64,000 nucleotides of DNA from an uncultured Muribaculaceae bacterium (GCA_904502025.1 CAJGDJ010000002.1:21697-85696); one strand, 5' to 3'; shown: positions 52,272 through 62,871, counted from the stretch's first letter. Translations and numbers: made by a program. Notes: generated from the letters alone by a model not told the origin.

Positions 52272-54326
52272 ATGAACAACTATTTGTGTGCGTTTTTAAT
52301 TGTATTAATATCTATCATTAATAATACAGCGACTGCAAATAATTCTAATGATAGTATTAACTCAACAATAAATTTGTCTGAACTTATTGTTGAAGCAAAA
52401 AATATAACTCGCGTTGATGATTATCTTTTGATATTACCCACTTCAGAGCAAAAGAAGCATTCTTTTAATGGGTATGATTTATTATCATCAATAATGATTC
52501 CTGGATTAAATGTAAATGCTCAATCCGGTAACGTTGATATGCTTGGAATTGGAGTAGGCATTTACATTAATGGTCTTCCATGCGATAAAACTGACATTAA
52601 AATGCTTCGACCTAAAGATGTTGAAAAAATTGAATTTTTTGACGCACCAAAAGGTAAGTACTCAAACAATTATATTGCGATTAATTTTGTAGTAAAACAA
52701 TATAATTATGGCGGTTATACTCAAATAGAGGGAACTCAAACCATTGGATATACTCAAGGAAATTATAATATTGCATCAAGTATAAATTCTAAAAATTTGA
52801 CCTACTCCGTATTTGCCGGGGTTAATTATGCCAATATAAAGGGGAATACTCAACACAAGTCAGAATCATATCAATTAAATCCAATTGTTAATCGCACTAT
52901 TGATACTGAAATATCTCAAAAAAACAACAATGAATATGTTCAATTTCGAACACAATGGAAAACAAAAAAGCATTACTTAAATGCTAAACTTTCTTTAATA
53001 CACAATTCAATTCCCAATAATGCTTCTTTAGGGACAATCTGCGATTCTTTATCTCAATTAAATAATAGTTCTTCATCCCATATGAATAACTTGTCCCCTT
53101 CACTAAACATCAACGGGCAAATCCAATTTGATGACTCAAAATTGATATTATACCAATTTAATGGTCAATATTCTAAAAATAAATATGAGCGTGAATATAT
53201 TGAGAACAATTATACTAACAACACTTATCAAACTGAAGATGCCGGACTCTTTGATTGTGGAATAACGTATCAACACAATTTCTCCAATGGAACTTTTTCG
53301 ACTCAATTATTTGATTTTTATAAAATTTTTGATGCAAATTATTCAGGGAACAATTTTCAAAAACATAATTTGTGGAGAAATTCCTTAATAGGCTTTGTCG
53401 GATACAACCACTCTTTTACTAAAAGATTTTCATTACAGGCACGAGTAGGTTTTGATTGGAATATTTACCAAAATCAACACTCTTCAGTTAATAAATTCTT
53501 AAATCCTCGATTTAATTTAACATTAACACAACGCATCAAAAATGGAATGTTATCAGGATATTTTATGCTTGCAAACTCTAACTACGGCTCTAATATAATC
53601 AACAATTCATTGGTGGAAATTAATCCATATATGATTATGGCAGGCAATCCAAATTTAAAAAAATCTTATGACACTAATACCTATATTTACTATCAAGGTC
53701 AATTTGGCAAATTTAATGTTTCAGGGATTACGCAATATGCTTATAATTACAACCCTGTTATAACCAATTATTCAATAGACAATAGCATAAACAAAATTAT
53801 TAAATCTTATTCCAATAACGGAAACAATCAATACGCTTCAATCATTTGTGGATTAACTTATAATATCTCTAAAAAAATCTCATTAACAGGCGACATAAGA
53901 TATGCACATACTCAAATTAATATTGAAAATAATAGATGGTTTAATAATGAATTGACAGGGAATATTAGTGGAAAATGTTACCTTGGTAACTTCTCAATTG
54001 CTCCAGCAATAAATTTCAGCACAAAAAAACTGAACAGACAAAATGCAATTGTTACTACAGCACCCATTAGTTATAGCATAAAAGCGACATATATCAATCG
54101 CAATTTTTATGCTTCGGTATATATAAACAATCCTTTTCATAAAAGGATAACTAAGTCTTATTTAAAAACAGATTGCTATTACTTTGATTCTGAATATTCC
54201 AATCAAACATCATGTCAATATTGCAATATTTCACTCGCTTATTCTTTTGACTTCGGATACAAAACCGAAAAAATAAAGAAAGACATCAATACAGATATAA
54301 ATAGTTCACTTCTTCAAATAAATTAA
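52272..54326 (+). CDS. Outer-membrane beta-barrel protein with TonB-receptor-like plug
   Basis: About 684 residues from the ATG at 52272, which gives the signal peptide MNNYLCAFLIVLISIINNTATA; upstream in-frame codons lie in the junction segment. A plug-like region (LLSSIMIPGLNVNAQSGNV; GIYINGLPCDK; MLRPKDVEKIEFFDAPKGKY) is followed by a long barrel of Asn- and Tyr-rich strands, as in Bacteroidota outer-membrane barrel family proteins. No N-terminal carboxypeptidase-like domain. As the first gene of the peptide cluster it may export, take up or sense the product; this is inference. Confidence 0.8.
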   Translation: MNNYLCAFLIVLISIINNTATANNSNDSINSTINLSELIVEAKNITRVDDYLLILPTSEQKKHSFNGYDLLSSIMIPGLNVNAQSGNVDMLGIGVGIYINGLPCDKTDIKMLRPKDVEKIEFFDAPKGKYSNNYIAINFVVKQYNYGGYTQIEGTQTIGYTQGNYNIASSINSKNLTYSVFAGVNYANIKGNTQHKSESYQLNPIVNRTIDTEISQKNNNEYVQFRTQWKTKKHYLNAKLSLIHNSIPNNASLGTICDSLSQLNNSSSSHMNNLSPSLNINGQIQFDDSKLILYQFNGQYSKNKYEREYIENNYTNNTYQTEDAGLFDCGITYQHNFSNGTFSTQLFDFYKIFDANYSGNNFQKHNLWRNSLIGFVGYNHSFTKRFSLQARVGFDWNIYQNQHSSVNKFLNPRFNLTLTQRIKNGMLSGYFMLANSNYGSNIINNSLVEINPYMIMAGNPNLKKSYDTNTYIYYQGQFGKFNVSGITQYAYNYNPVITNYSIDNSINKIIKSYSNNGNNQYASIICGLTYNISKKISLTGDIRYAHTQINIENNRWFNNELTGNISGKCYLGNFSIAPAINFSTKKLNRQNAIVTTAPISYSIKATYINRNFYASVYINNPFHKRITKSYLKTDCYYFDSEYSNQTSCQYCNISLAYSFDFGYKTEKIKKDINTDINSSLLQIN

Positions 54327-54338
54327 CTGATAATAATT

Positions 54339-54593
54339 ATGAATATGAAATTGAATGAATCAGAAATTTTAGAACGTTTAAGTTACATTGAACAAGAAGA
54401 AATCCTTGGTGGGGAATGGCTACCAATTGAGCAAGGTTCGTGCCATACTGATTGTGGCTCAAATTTGTATTGTGGTGTCATTGATGTATGTGTATGCATG
54501 CAAGATAGTACATGCACTCAAGAGGTTTGCGGTTGTTTATTAGCTGGTTGTGGTTGCAAAGTACCACAAGACTCTTGTCCTATATTAGCTTAA
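54339..54593 (+). CDS. GG-leader, cysteine-rich natural product precursor peptide
   Basis: 84 residues. A 25-residue leader (LNESEILERLSYIEQEEILGG, acidic and amphipathic) ends in the double glycine cut by C39 peptidases. The 59-residue core begins EWLPIEQGSC and holds 11 cysteines, many as CxC or CGC pairs (VCVC, CGC, CGCK), spaced through the core. It sits 12 bp after the barrel gene and 58 bp before the radical SAM gene. This is the form of the GG-Bacteroidales precursor type. The core would be cut, modified at or near Cys and exported; the mature product is unknown. Confidence 0.85.
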   Translation: MNMKLNESEILERLSYIEQEEILGGEWLPIEQGSCHTDCGSNLYCGVIDVCVCMQDSTCTQEVCGCLLAGCGCKVPQDSCPILA

Positions 54594-54651
54594 TACTTTA
54601 ACACCTGTAGCTACAGCACATAATGTTGTAGCTACATTTAAATTCGTAGTC

Positions 54652-55974
54652 ATGGATAAAATAAGTTATTACAATATTTCTATTCCTTATAATTCTAACA
54701 TTCTTTTATATAATACCATTTCTAATTCATTGTTGTTATTAACCAATTCGGAATATGAAATTTTTCAGTATTATTTCAATAATCTTTCTGAATTTGAGAC
54801 AACTTATCCTAAATTATACGTTGGATTAAAGAATGCAGGATTTATTATATCTGATTATAATGAATTAAGTTTTATTAAACTAAGAAACAACCTAAAAATA
54901 TATAGAGATAAAATTACCCATATTACAATAAACCCAACATTAGATTGCAATCTAACATGTTGGTATTGTTCCACAGAATATGCTAATGCTATTCATCAAG
55001 GAAGAATGTCAGACAACTTGGTTGAATCTGTAAAAAAACACATCTCTCATCTCATTGTCAATCAAAAAATTCCTGCATTGCATTTAGATTGGTTTGGAGG
55101 AGAGCCATTGATGTATTTCAATGAAGTTATTAAACCAATATCAACTCATGCGAAAGAGTTATGTGCTGAATTTGGCGTTCGTTTAACTCAACATGCAACT
55201 ACTAACTCGGTTTTCATGACTGAAGATATGTTGATTGAAATGAATAAACTTGGATTAAATAGTTTTCAAATACCAATAGACGGTAATCGAATTCATCACA
55301 ATACAATAAAATTTAATTCTGACAAAACAGGAACTTTTGATTGCATTATAAATAACATAAATAGAATTCCTCTTTTTATTCCAAATGCCAAAATAATAAT
55401 GCGAATTAATTACGACAAAAAAACTCTTTATGGCATAGACGAAATAATTCCTTTAATATCGGAACAAGCAAAAAAACATATTCATGTTGACTTCCAAAAA
55501 GTTTGGCAAATCAATTGTGATGAAAAAGATAAATTACAATTAAAGAATATTAAAGAAACTTTTAATAATAATGGGCTTTTCTCAAATTATTGGGCATTCA
55601 GACCAAATCAATTTTTTAGATGTTATGCTGATAAATTAAGTCATTATGCAATAAATTATAATGGCAAAGTATTCAAATGCACAGCACAAGATTATGGCGA
55701 TGATAAAGTGATAGGTATATTACAAGACGATGGTACAATAAAATGGAATTACGAATATATTAGTGCTCTATTTGAATATGCTACATTTGAAAATGAAAAA
55801 TGTTTATCTTGCCGAGCTCTGCCTATTTGTATGGGACCCTGCATCATCAGAAATTATGAAGCTCGTAGCACCGGAACTGAAATACCATGTGTATTTAATG
55901 CATCTCAATATTCATTAGAATCTTTTATAATTGATTTAGCAAAAAAAAGAGGAATAATATCTAATTTACTATAA
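54652..55974 (+). CDS. Radical SAM/SPASM peptide maturase
   Basis: 440 residues. The radical SAM cluster motif is C99-x3-C103-x2-C106 (TLDCNLTCWYC). WFGGEPLMYF supplies the usual GGEP motif near residue 145. The C-terminal SPASM region binds extra Fe-S clusters: cysteines in FRCYAD, VFKCTAQD, EKCLSCRALPICMGPC and IPCVFN. An N-terminal 80-residue region resembles a peptide-recognition domain. Such maturases form thioether or carbon-carbon crosslinks on a precursor; the 11-Cys peptide next door is the likely substrate. Confidence 0.9.
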   Translation: MDKISYYNISIPYNSNILLYNTISNSLLLLTNSEYEIFQYYFNNLSEFETTYPKLYVGLKNAGFIISDYNELSFIKLRNNLKIYRDKITHITINPTLDCNLTCWYCSTEYANAIHQGRMSDNLVESVKKHISHLIVNQKIPALHLDWFGGEPLMYFNEVIKPISTHAKELCAEFGVRLTQHATTNSVFMTEDMLIEMNKLGLNSFQIPIDGNRIHHNTIKFNSDKTGTFDCIINNINRIPLFIPNAKIIMRINYDKKTLYGIDEIIPLISEQAKKHIHVDFQKVWQINCDEKDKLQLKNIKETFNNNGLFSNYWAFRPNQFFRCYADKLSHYAINYNGKVFKCTAQDYGDDKVIGILQDDGTIKWNYEYISALFEYATFENEKCLSCRALPICMGPCIIRNYEARSTGTEIPCVFNASQYSLESFIIDLAKKRGIISNLL

Positions 55975-55991
55975 ACCATATATAAATCTAT

Positions 55992-58181
55992 ATGGGTTTC
56001 AAATTTATAAGGCAATTAGACTCTATGCAGTGTGGGGTGGCTTGCATGGTTATGATTTGCGAATTTTATGGTTACAAATATTCTATTGAATCGTTAGAGC
56101 AATATTGCACACCATCAAGTGAAGGGGTGTCTATAAAAGCATTGTCAGACGTTGCATCTGTTATAGGATTAAAAAACATTGTAGGAAAGGTTTCTTTGAA
56201 TCAAATTAAATCTTGTATAATGCCTTGTATTTTGCATTGGAATCAAAAACACTTTGTGGTATTATATAAAATTAGTAAAAATGGTAAATATTTTTATATT
56301 GCAGACCCAGCAAAGGGCAAAATAAAATATTCTCTTTTATATTTCGAAAAATATTGGATAAGCACTCAATCTAATGGAGAAGAAAAGGGTATTGCAATGT
56401 TTTTTGAACCAACTTTAAATTTTGGAAATATAAAAAATAATAATTCTAATGAAAAACGCACATTTTCTTTTTTATTTGGATATTTAAAGCAATATCGTAA
56501 TATTTTTTTTCAAATAATTTTAGGATTATTTCTTAATTGTGTGTTGCAATTAATAATGCCTTTTCTAACACAATCTATTGTAGATATTGGCATATCAAAC
56601 AATGACATAGGTTTTATTTGGCTTGTTTTACTTGGTGAATTAATGATAATAATGGGGCAAACAGCAACCAATATTATAAGAAATTGGCTTTTATTGCACA
56701 TTTCTATGCGTATAAATATCTCTTTAATAAGTGATTTTTTTATTAAACTTCTTAAATTGCCAATGGCATATTTTGAAACAAAACTCACTGGAGATCTTTT
56801 GCAACGTATGAGCGACCATAATCGTATTCAAAATTTTTTAACTTCTCAATTTATTACCATTTTATTCGCTACTCTTAGTTGTGTAGTTTTTGGTTGTGTT
56901 TTACTACTTTATAACTCATCAATTTTTTTAGTATTCATTATTGGCAGTATTATACATTGTGGTTGGTTCATTTTATTTCTACAAAAACTTAAAATTATTG
57001 ATTATGAATTATTTGAAAAACAAGCAAAAAACCAAAATAAAACACTGCAATTTATTACTTCTATTCAAGAAATAAAATTACAAGATTGTGAACAACGACG
57101 ACGTTGGGAATGGGAAGATGTTCAAGCAGATCTTTTTACAGTACAAATGAAATCATTAAAACTTCAACAAATCCATGAATCAGGACGCATATTCATTGGA
57201 GAATTAAAAAATATTTTTATTACAGTTTTTGCTGCATCTGCTGTTATTAATGGACAAATGACATTAGGTATGATGCTTGCCGTACAATATATCATTGGAC
57301 AATTAAATTATCCTATTAGTCAGTTAATGAATTTTATATATACAATTCAAGATGTAAAAATATCACTTGAAAGAATTAATGAAATACATTTATCAGATAA
57401 TGAAGAAACAAATAATAATAAAATAAAATCATTTGAAAATAAACAAAATATAATTTTTGATAATGTAATTTTTAAGTATGACCCACATTCTTCAAAAAAA
57501 ACTATTGATAATATTTCCTTAAATATACCTAGTGGAAAAGTTACTGCAATTGTAGGAGCCTCAGGAAGTGGAAAAACTACACTTATTAAATTAATACTTG
57601 GATATTATAAAGTAGTTAATGGTAATATTTTTATTGCAGGAAAAAACATTAACTCATATAATCTTAAATGGTGGAGACAACAATGTGGAGTTGTGATGCA
57701 AGATGGCGTCATCTTTTCAGAATCAATAGCTCGTAATATAGCTGTTAATGATGAAGAAATTGATATTATTAAACTTGAACAAGCTGCATCTATTGCAAAT
57801 ATTCACAATTTTATAATGTCTTTACCTTTAAAATATAATACTATTATAGGTAAAGATGGTGTTGGTTTAAGCCAAGGTCAAAAACAAAGAATACTTATTG
57901 CTCGTGCAGTATATAAAAATCCTAATTTCATTTTTTTAGATGAAGCTACCAATGCACTTGATGCAGAAAATGAAAAAATTATTGTAGAAAATCTTTCTAA
58001 ATTTTATAAAGGAAAAACTGTTATTATTGTAGCTCATCGTTTGAGTACAGTTAAAAATGCTAATCAGATAATAGTACTAAATAAAGGAAAAATAGTAGAA
58101 ATTGGTAATCATAACTCTCTTATAAAAGATAAGGGAATTTATTATAATCTTGTGAAAAATCAACTTGAATTAGGATATTAA
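55992..58181 (+). CDS. Peptidase-containing ABC transporter (C39 peptidase, bacteriocin-type exporter)
   Basis: 729 residues. N-terminal C39 peptidase with catalytic C14 (QCGVAC), H87 (KHFVVLY) and D105 (ADPAKG). The membrane domain (about 165-440) has six segments, and the ATPase domain has Walker A GASGSGKTT near residue 520, signature LSQGQKQRILIARA, Walker B FIFLDEATNALD and H-loop IIVAHRLST. It should cut after the GG of the precursor and export the core across the inner membrane. Its stop overlaps the next ATG (TAATG). Confidence 0.93.
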   Translation: MGFKFIRQLDSMQCGVACMVMICEFYGYKYSIESLEQYCTPSSEGVSIKALSDVASVIGLKNIVGKVSLNQIKSCIMPCILHWNQKHFVVLYKISKNGKYFYIADPAKGKIKYSLLYFEKYWISTQSNGEEKGIAMFFEPTLNFGNIKNNNSNEKRTFSFLFGYLKQYRNIFFQIILGLFLNCVLQLIMPFLTQSIVDIGISNNDIGFIWLVLLGELMIIMGQTATNIIRNWLLLHISMRINISLISDFFIKLLKLPMAYFETKLTGDLLQRMSDHNRIQNFLTSQFITILFATLSCVVFGCVLLLYNSSIFLVFIIGSIIHCGWFILFLQKLKIIDYELFEKQAKNQNKTLQFITSIQEIKLQDCEQRRRWEWEDVQADLFTVQMKSLKLQQIHESGRIFIGELKNIFITVFAASAVINGQMTLGMMLAVQYIIGQLNYPISQLMNFIYTIQDVKISLERINEIHLSDNEETNNNKIKSFENKQNIIFDNVIFKYDPHSSKKTIDNISLNIPSGKVTAIVGASGSGKTTLIKLILGYYKVVNGNIFIAGKNINSYNLKWWRQQCGVVMQDGVIFSESIARNIAVNDEEIDIIKLEQAASIANIHNFIMSLPLKYNTIIGKDGVGLSQGQKQRILIARAVYKNPNFIFLDEATNALDAENEKIIVENLSKFYKGKTVIIVAHRLSTVKNANQIIVLNKGKIVEIGNHNSLIKDKGIYYNLVKNQLELGY

Positions 58182-58381
58182 TGAAAATTCAACACGATAA
58201 AATAGAATTACGCAGTGAAGGAGTTCGTAATATTATAGGCTCTAAACCTCCTTTATTGATTCGTATAGGTAATATTATTCTTATTTGCTTATATTCTTTA
58301 TTATTTTCATATATATGTTCTCTTTCTTTCCCCTACTACAATAATATAACTATATTTGAATATATTCTTTCTTTATTATAA
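58181..58381 (+). pseudogene. Truncated HlyD-family adaptor (first 66 residues)
   Basis: 66 residues. DKIELRSEGVRNIIGSKPPLLIRIGNIILI is the typical N-terminus of Bacteroidota HlyD secretion adaptors (ELRSEEV..I.G.PP..I.R.G then a membrane segment), which are about 430 residues long. Here translation stops soon after the membrane segment (FEYILSLL). It is coupled to the exporter by TAATG. The lost part should be the periplasmic coiled coil and barrel. The candidate origin region follows at once. A natural mini-protein is the alternative. Confidence 0.65.
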
Positions 58382-58992
58382 CCATATTATCAACACTATG
58401 TTAATAATATAATTAATTTATTATTTATCAATACTTTAATATGTAGATAAACTATTAATAAGTGTGTTTATAACCATATTTTTATAATAATTTCATATAC
58501 AGCATAAATTTTATAAATATCTCAAAATATAGGAGATATAAAAACACCTATTTACTTCATGATGTTATTAACATTCACTATTAACAATAAGTGTTGATAA
58601 CCTGTAAATAGTATAACACAACTTTTGAAGAAAAATCAATAACTAAATTTGCATTTATCGGTCAGGCTATTATATAATCACTCCCCTTTATATAACAAAT
58701 AAGTTAGCATTTACATATTATGCCGTTTTCTACACTATTTTTGACAGTTATTAGTGTGAAAAGAGAAGAAAAGTTATTAACTTTGTGGTTTATAAACATA
58801 ATGTTGATAACCATGCTAATTCATTATTAATCACTCTTTATAGATGTTGATTATATAAAGATAAGCGATAATGAAACATTGATAAGTTAAAAAGCAAATT
58901 TATACCTAAAAAGTTATAGCAGTTATCAACAAGCTATATTATTATTCTTTAAATAGATTTTTTTAAAAAACTTAATATAAAAATAAAAAAAG
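58382..58992. other. Candidate chromosomal replication origin (oriC)
   Basis: Gene-free, about 611 bp, very AT-rich. The 9-mer TTATCAACA occurs exactly at 58387-58395 (+), 58592-58600 (-), 58802-58810 (-) and 58923-58931 (+). Related nonamers lie at 58425-58433 (TTATCAATA), 58465-58473 and 58790-58798 (TTATAAACA, on - and + strands). These resemble DnaA boxes (TTATCCACA). A run with almost no G or C follows (58932-58992) and could be the unwinding element. Support from context: parS at 1611, mnmG, rnpA-yidD in the window, and what looks like more G-rich plus-strand sequence to the right. No dnaA gene is present. Confidence 0.6.
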
Positions 58993-59970
58993 ATGAATGT
59001 CAACAAAGGTTATGTAGATGCTACAATCGACAGCAACATCAACTTGAGGGAAGAAATATTAAAACTCAAGAAAGAGAAAAATGCTGTTATATTGGCTCAC
59101 TATTATCAAAAAGGGGAGATTCAAGATTTAGCCGATTATATAGGCGACAGTTTGGCATTGGCTCAAATAGCTGCTCGCATTGAAGCTCCTATTATAGTAC
59201 TTTGCGGTGTTCATTTTATGGGTGAAACAGCTAAAATACTTTGTCCTGACAAAAAAGTGTTGGTTCCTGACACTAAAGCAGGTTGTTCACTAGCCGATAG
59301 TTGTCCTGCGAGTGAATTTGAAAAATTCATTAAAGAGCATCCCGGACATACAGTAATTAGTTATGTTAATACATCGGCAGGAGTGAAAGCATTAACCGAT
59401 GTACTTGTAACATCATCTAATGCTCGTCAAATAGTGGAATCATTCCCTGAAGAAGAAAAAATTATATTTGGTCCCGATCGTAACCTTGGTAATTATATTA
59501 ATAGTATTACAGGGCGTAATATGATATTGTGGAATGGTGCTTGCCATGTGCATGAACAATTTTCGGTAGAAAAAATAATAGAATTAAAAAAGAAATATCC
59601 AAGTGCTAAATTATTAGTACATCCCGAGTGTAAAAACTCAATAGTGATGCTTGCCGATAAGGTGGGTTCAACTGCAGCTCTATTGAATTATGCTATAAAA
59701 AGCGATGCAAAAGAGTTTATTGTTGCTACCGAAAGTGGTATTCTTCACGAAATGAAAAAGAAATGTAGTGATAAAATTTTCATTCCTGCACCTCCCGAAG
59801 ATAGCACATGTGCTTGTAATGATTGTAATTTTATGAAACTCAATACACTTGAAAAACTTTATAACTGTCTTAAGTATGAACAACCGGTTATAGAGGTAGA
59901 AAGTGAAATAGCTGAAAAAGCTCGCATTCCTATTCAACGAATGCTTGATATTTCAGAAAAATTAGGATGA
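58993..59970 (+). CDS. nadA: Quinolinate synthase A
   Basis: Makes quinolinate from iminoaspartate and DHAP in NAD synthesis, using a [4Fe-4S] cluster. 325 residues. Motifs ILAHYYQKGEIQDLADYIGDSLALA, VLCGVHFMGETAKILCPDKKVLVPD, AGCSLADSCP and, near the end, CACNDCNFMKLNTLEKLY supply the conserved cysteines. nadB and nadC are not in the window. ATG at 58993, the first gene right of the candidate origin. Confidence 0.96.
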   Translation: MNVNKGYVDATIDSNINLREEILKLKKEKNAVILAHYYQKGEIQDLADYIGDSLALAQIAARIEAPIIVLCGVHFMGETAKILCPDKKVLVPDTKAGCSLADSCPASEFEKFIKEHPGHTVISYVNTSAGVKALTDVLVTSSNARQIVESFPEEEKIIFGPDRNLGNYINSITGRNMILWNGACHVHEQFSVEKIIELKKKYPSAKLLVHPECKNSIVMLADKVGSTAALLNYAIKSDAKEFIVATESGILHEMKKKCSDKIFIPAPPEDSTCACNDCNFMKLNTLEKLYNCLKYEQPVIEVESEIAEKARIPIQRMLDISEKLG

Positions 59971-59987
59971 TAAACTATTTTATCATC
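59966..59987. terminator. Weak hairpin at the nadA stop codon
   Basis: GATGATAAA (59966-59974) and TTTATCATC (59979-59987), loop of four. Little T tract follows, so termination is uncertain. Confidence 0.35.
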
Positions 59988-60042
59988 ATTATTAATAAAA
60001 GAGGAGTAGATAAGATAATTTTATAAAAAGAAGCATTATAGT

Positions 60043-60050
60043 TAAATTTG
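60043..60050 (+). promoter_or_regulatory. Promoter -7 box for leuS
   Basis: TAAATTTG matches TAnnTTTG, 49 bp before the ATG at 60100. Confidence 0.5.
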
Positions 60051-60099
60051 CAAAGAGAAAAGTAATTATAAATAAATCAATATAATACATAACTTCATT

Positions 60100-62871
60100 A
60101 TGGAATATAATCACAAAGATATTGAAAGCCGTTGGCAACAATATTGGAAAGATAACAACACTTATAAAACAGAAATAGATAGCAATCGTCCTAAATTTTA
60201 TGTGCTCGACATGTTTCCTTATCCATCGGGAGCAGGTCTTCACGTTGGACACCCACTTGGATATATAGCATCTGACATCTATTCACGTTTCAAACGTCTT
60301 CAAGGTTTCAATGTGTTACATCCAATGGGTTATGATGCATATGGATTGCCAGCTGAACAATATGCTATTCAAACAGGTCAACATCCCGAAGTAACAACTC
60401 GTCAAAATATAGCTCGTTACCGTAGTCAGCTTGATAAAATAGGTTTTTGTTATGATTGGGATCGTGAAATAAAAACATGTGATCCTGAATATTATAAATG
60501 GACTCAATGGGCATTTATAAAAATGTTTAACAGCTACTATGATAATGATAAGCAAAAAGCTTGTGATATAGCAAAATTAGTAGCAAATTTTGAAAAACAA
60601 GGTACTGAAGGCATTAATGCAGCATGTAGCAAAGAATTAGAATTTACTGCTCAAGAATGGACTTCTTATACTGAAAAAGAAAAAAGTGATGTGTTGATGA
60701 ATTATCGCATTGCTTATCTTGGTAACACTATGGTAAACTGGTGTCCTAAATTGGGTACTGTACTTGCTAATGATGAAGTGAGCGAAGGTGTTTCAATTCG
60801 TGGTGGTTATCCAGTGGAACAAAAATTGATGTATCAATGGTGTCTTCGTGTGTCGGCTTATTCACAACGCTTGCTTGATGGTCTTGATACTATCGATTGG
60901 ACTGATTCGTTGAAAGAAACTCAACGAAACTGGATTGGTCGCTCAGAAGGTGCTGAAATGAAATTTGCTATTGCTGATAGCGATGTAGTACTTGAAATTT
61001 TCACCACTCGTGCCGATACTATCTTTGGTGTAACATTTATGGTACTTGCTCCCGAAAGTGCCTATGTTGATATGGTGGTTACCGAAGATAAAAAAGCTGA
61101 GGTAAAAGAATATATCGACAGCATTAAACATAAAACTGAACGTGAACGCATGATTGAAAAGAAAATTTCGGGTGTGTTTACTGGTTCATACGCTATCAAT
61201 CCTTTGACAGGTGAAAAAATTCCTGTGTGGGTGAGTGATTATGTATTGGCAGGATATGGTACTGGTGCTATTATGGCTGTGCCTGCTCATGATAGTCGCG
61301 ACTATGCTTTTGCACGTCATTTTAATCTTCCTATCATTCCATTGATTGAAGGTTGTGATGTGAGTGAAGAAAGTTTTGATGCTAAAGCCGGTAAAATGAT
61401 AAATTCAAAAGGTGCAGAACTTGATCTTAATGGTCTTGAAGTGAAAGATGCTATTGCTGCAACTAAAAAATTTATCAGCGAAAAAGGTCTTGGTAAAATA
61501 AAAGTAAATTATCGTCTTCGTGATGCTATTTTCAGCCGTCAACGCTATTGGGGTGAACCATTCCCTGTTTATTATAAAGATGGTGTACCTCAAATGGTAG
61601 ATGAAAGTAAACTTCCTTTGTTGCTTCCGGAAGTAGATAAATATCTACCTACCGAAACAGGTGAACCTCCATTGGGTCGTGCTAAAAATTGGGCTACTGA
61701 AGAGGGTTATCCTTTGGAACTTTGCACTATGCCAGGTTTTGCTGGTTCGAGTGCATATTATCTTCGTTATATGGATCCACGCAATAATGATGCGTTGGTA
61801 TCGAAAGAAGCTAATGAATATTGGCGTAATGTTGACCTTTATATTGGTGGAACTGAACACGCTACCGGTCACTTGATTTATAGCCGTTTCTGGAATAAAT
61901 TCCTTTATGATATGGGCGAAGTGTGCGAACAAGAACCATTCAAGAAACTTATAAATCAAGGTATGATTCAAGGTCGCAGTAACTTTGTGTATCGTATCAA
62001 AGATACAAATACTTTTGTGTCATATAATTTGAAGAAAGATTATGATGTTACACCTATTCACGTAGATGTAAATATAGTAAGTAATGATATTCTTGATTTG
62101 GATCAATTCCGTAACTGGCGTCCTGAATTTAATAATGCCGAATTTATTCTTGAAGATGGCAAATATGTGTGTGGTTACGCAGTTGAGAAAATGTCAAAAT
62201 CAATGTTTAATGTGGTAAATCCCGATGACATTGTAGAACGTTATGGTGCTGACACATTGCGTCTTTATGAAATGTTCCTCGGTCCATTGGAACAAAGTAA
62301 GCCATGGGATACTAATGGTATAGATGGTGTGAACCGTTTCTTGAAAAAACTTTGGGGCTTATTCTATAAGGGTGATAACCTCGTGGTTACCGATGGTGAA
62401 CCATCACGCGATGAATTAAAATCACTTCACAAACTTATTAAGAAAGTTACATTCGATATAGAACATTTCTCATATAATACTTCAATCAGTGCATTTATGA
62501 TTTGTGTAAACGAACTTAATGCGTTGAAATCAACAAATAAAGAAGTATTAGGTCAATTACTTGTGGTGTTGGCTCCATTTGCTCCACACATAACAGAAGA
62601 ATTGTGGCACGAAATAGGTAATACTACAACAATTTGTGATGCTCAGTGGCCTGCTTACAATGAAGAGTATCTCAAAGAAGATAAAGTGACATACGCAGTA
62701 TCTTTTAACGGTAAAGCTCGCTTTAATATTGAAGTAGCGGCTGATACTGCTCGTGAAGAGGTTGAAAAGATTGCTTTGGCTCACGAAGGTGCTGCAAAAT
62801 GGCTTGAAGGTAAACAAATTCGTAAGATTATCGTTGTGCCCGGTAAAATTGTCAATATTGTTGTAGGATAA
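60100..62871 (+). CDS. leuS: Leucyl-tRNA synthetase
   Basis: 923 residues, the length of bacterial LeuRS with editing domain. HIGH appears as HVGHPLGY near residue 47, KMSKS as [15 protein letters not shown] near 698. The CP1 editing domain contains [18 protein letters not shown] and [16 protein letters not shown] near residue 400. The C-terminal anticodon-binding domain ends in [18 protein letters not shown]. Start ATG at 60100. Confidence 0.97.
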   Translation: MEYNHKDIESRWQQYWKDNNTYKTEIDSNRPKFYVLDMFPYPSGAGLHVGHPLGYIASDIYSRFKRLQGFNVLHPMGYDAYGLPAEQYAIQTGQHPEVTTRQNIARYRSQLDKIGFCYDWDREIKTCDPEYYKWTQWAFIKMFNSYYDNDKQKACDIAKLVANFEKQGTEGINAACSKELEFTAQEWTSYTEKEKSDVLMNYRIAYLGNTMVNWCPKLGTVLANDEVSEGVSIRGGYPVEQKLMYQWCLRVSAYSQRLLDGLDTIDWTDSLKETQRNWIGRSEGAEMKFAIADSDVVLEIFTTRADTIFGVTFMVLAPESAYVDMVVTEDKKAEVKEYIDSIKHKTERERMIEKKISGVFTGSYAINPLTGEKIPVWVSDYVLAGYGTGAIMAVPAHDSRDYAFARHFNLPIIPLIEGCDVSEESFDAKAGKMINSKGAELDLNGLEVKDAIAATKKFISEKGLGKIKVNYRLRDAIFSRQRYWGEPFPVYYKDGVPQMVDESKLPLLLPEVDKYLPTETGEPPLGRAKNWATEEGYPLELCTMPGFAGSSAYYLRYMDPRNNDALVSKEANEYWRNVDLYIGGTEHATGHLIYSRFWNKFLYDMGEVCEQEPFKKLINQGMIQGRSNFVYRIKDTNTFVSYNLKKDYDVTPIHVDVNIVSNDILDLDQFRNWRPEFNNAEFILEDGKYVCGYAVEKMSKSMFNVVNPDDIVERYGADTLRLYEMFLGPLEQSKPWDTNGIDGVNRFLKKLWGLFYKGDNLVVTDGEPSRDELKSLHKLIKKVTFDIEHFSYNTSISAFMICVNELNALKSTNKEVLGQLLVVLAPFAPHITEELWHEIGNTTTICDAQWPAYNEEYLKEDKVTYAVSFNGKARFNIEVAADTAREEVEKIALAHEGAAKWLEGKQIRKIIVVPGKIVNIVVG

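Noticed and set aside
58382..58992. Continuation of the HlyD adaptor by frameshift
   Set aside because: No frame after 58381 gives HlyD-like coiled coil or barrel sequence; stops are frequent in all frames.
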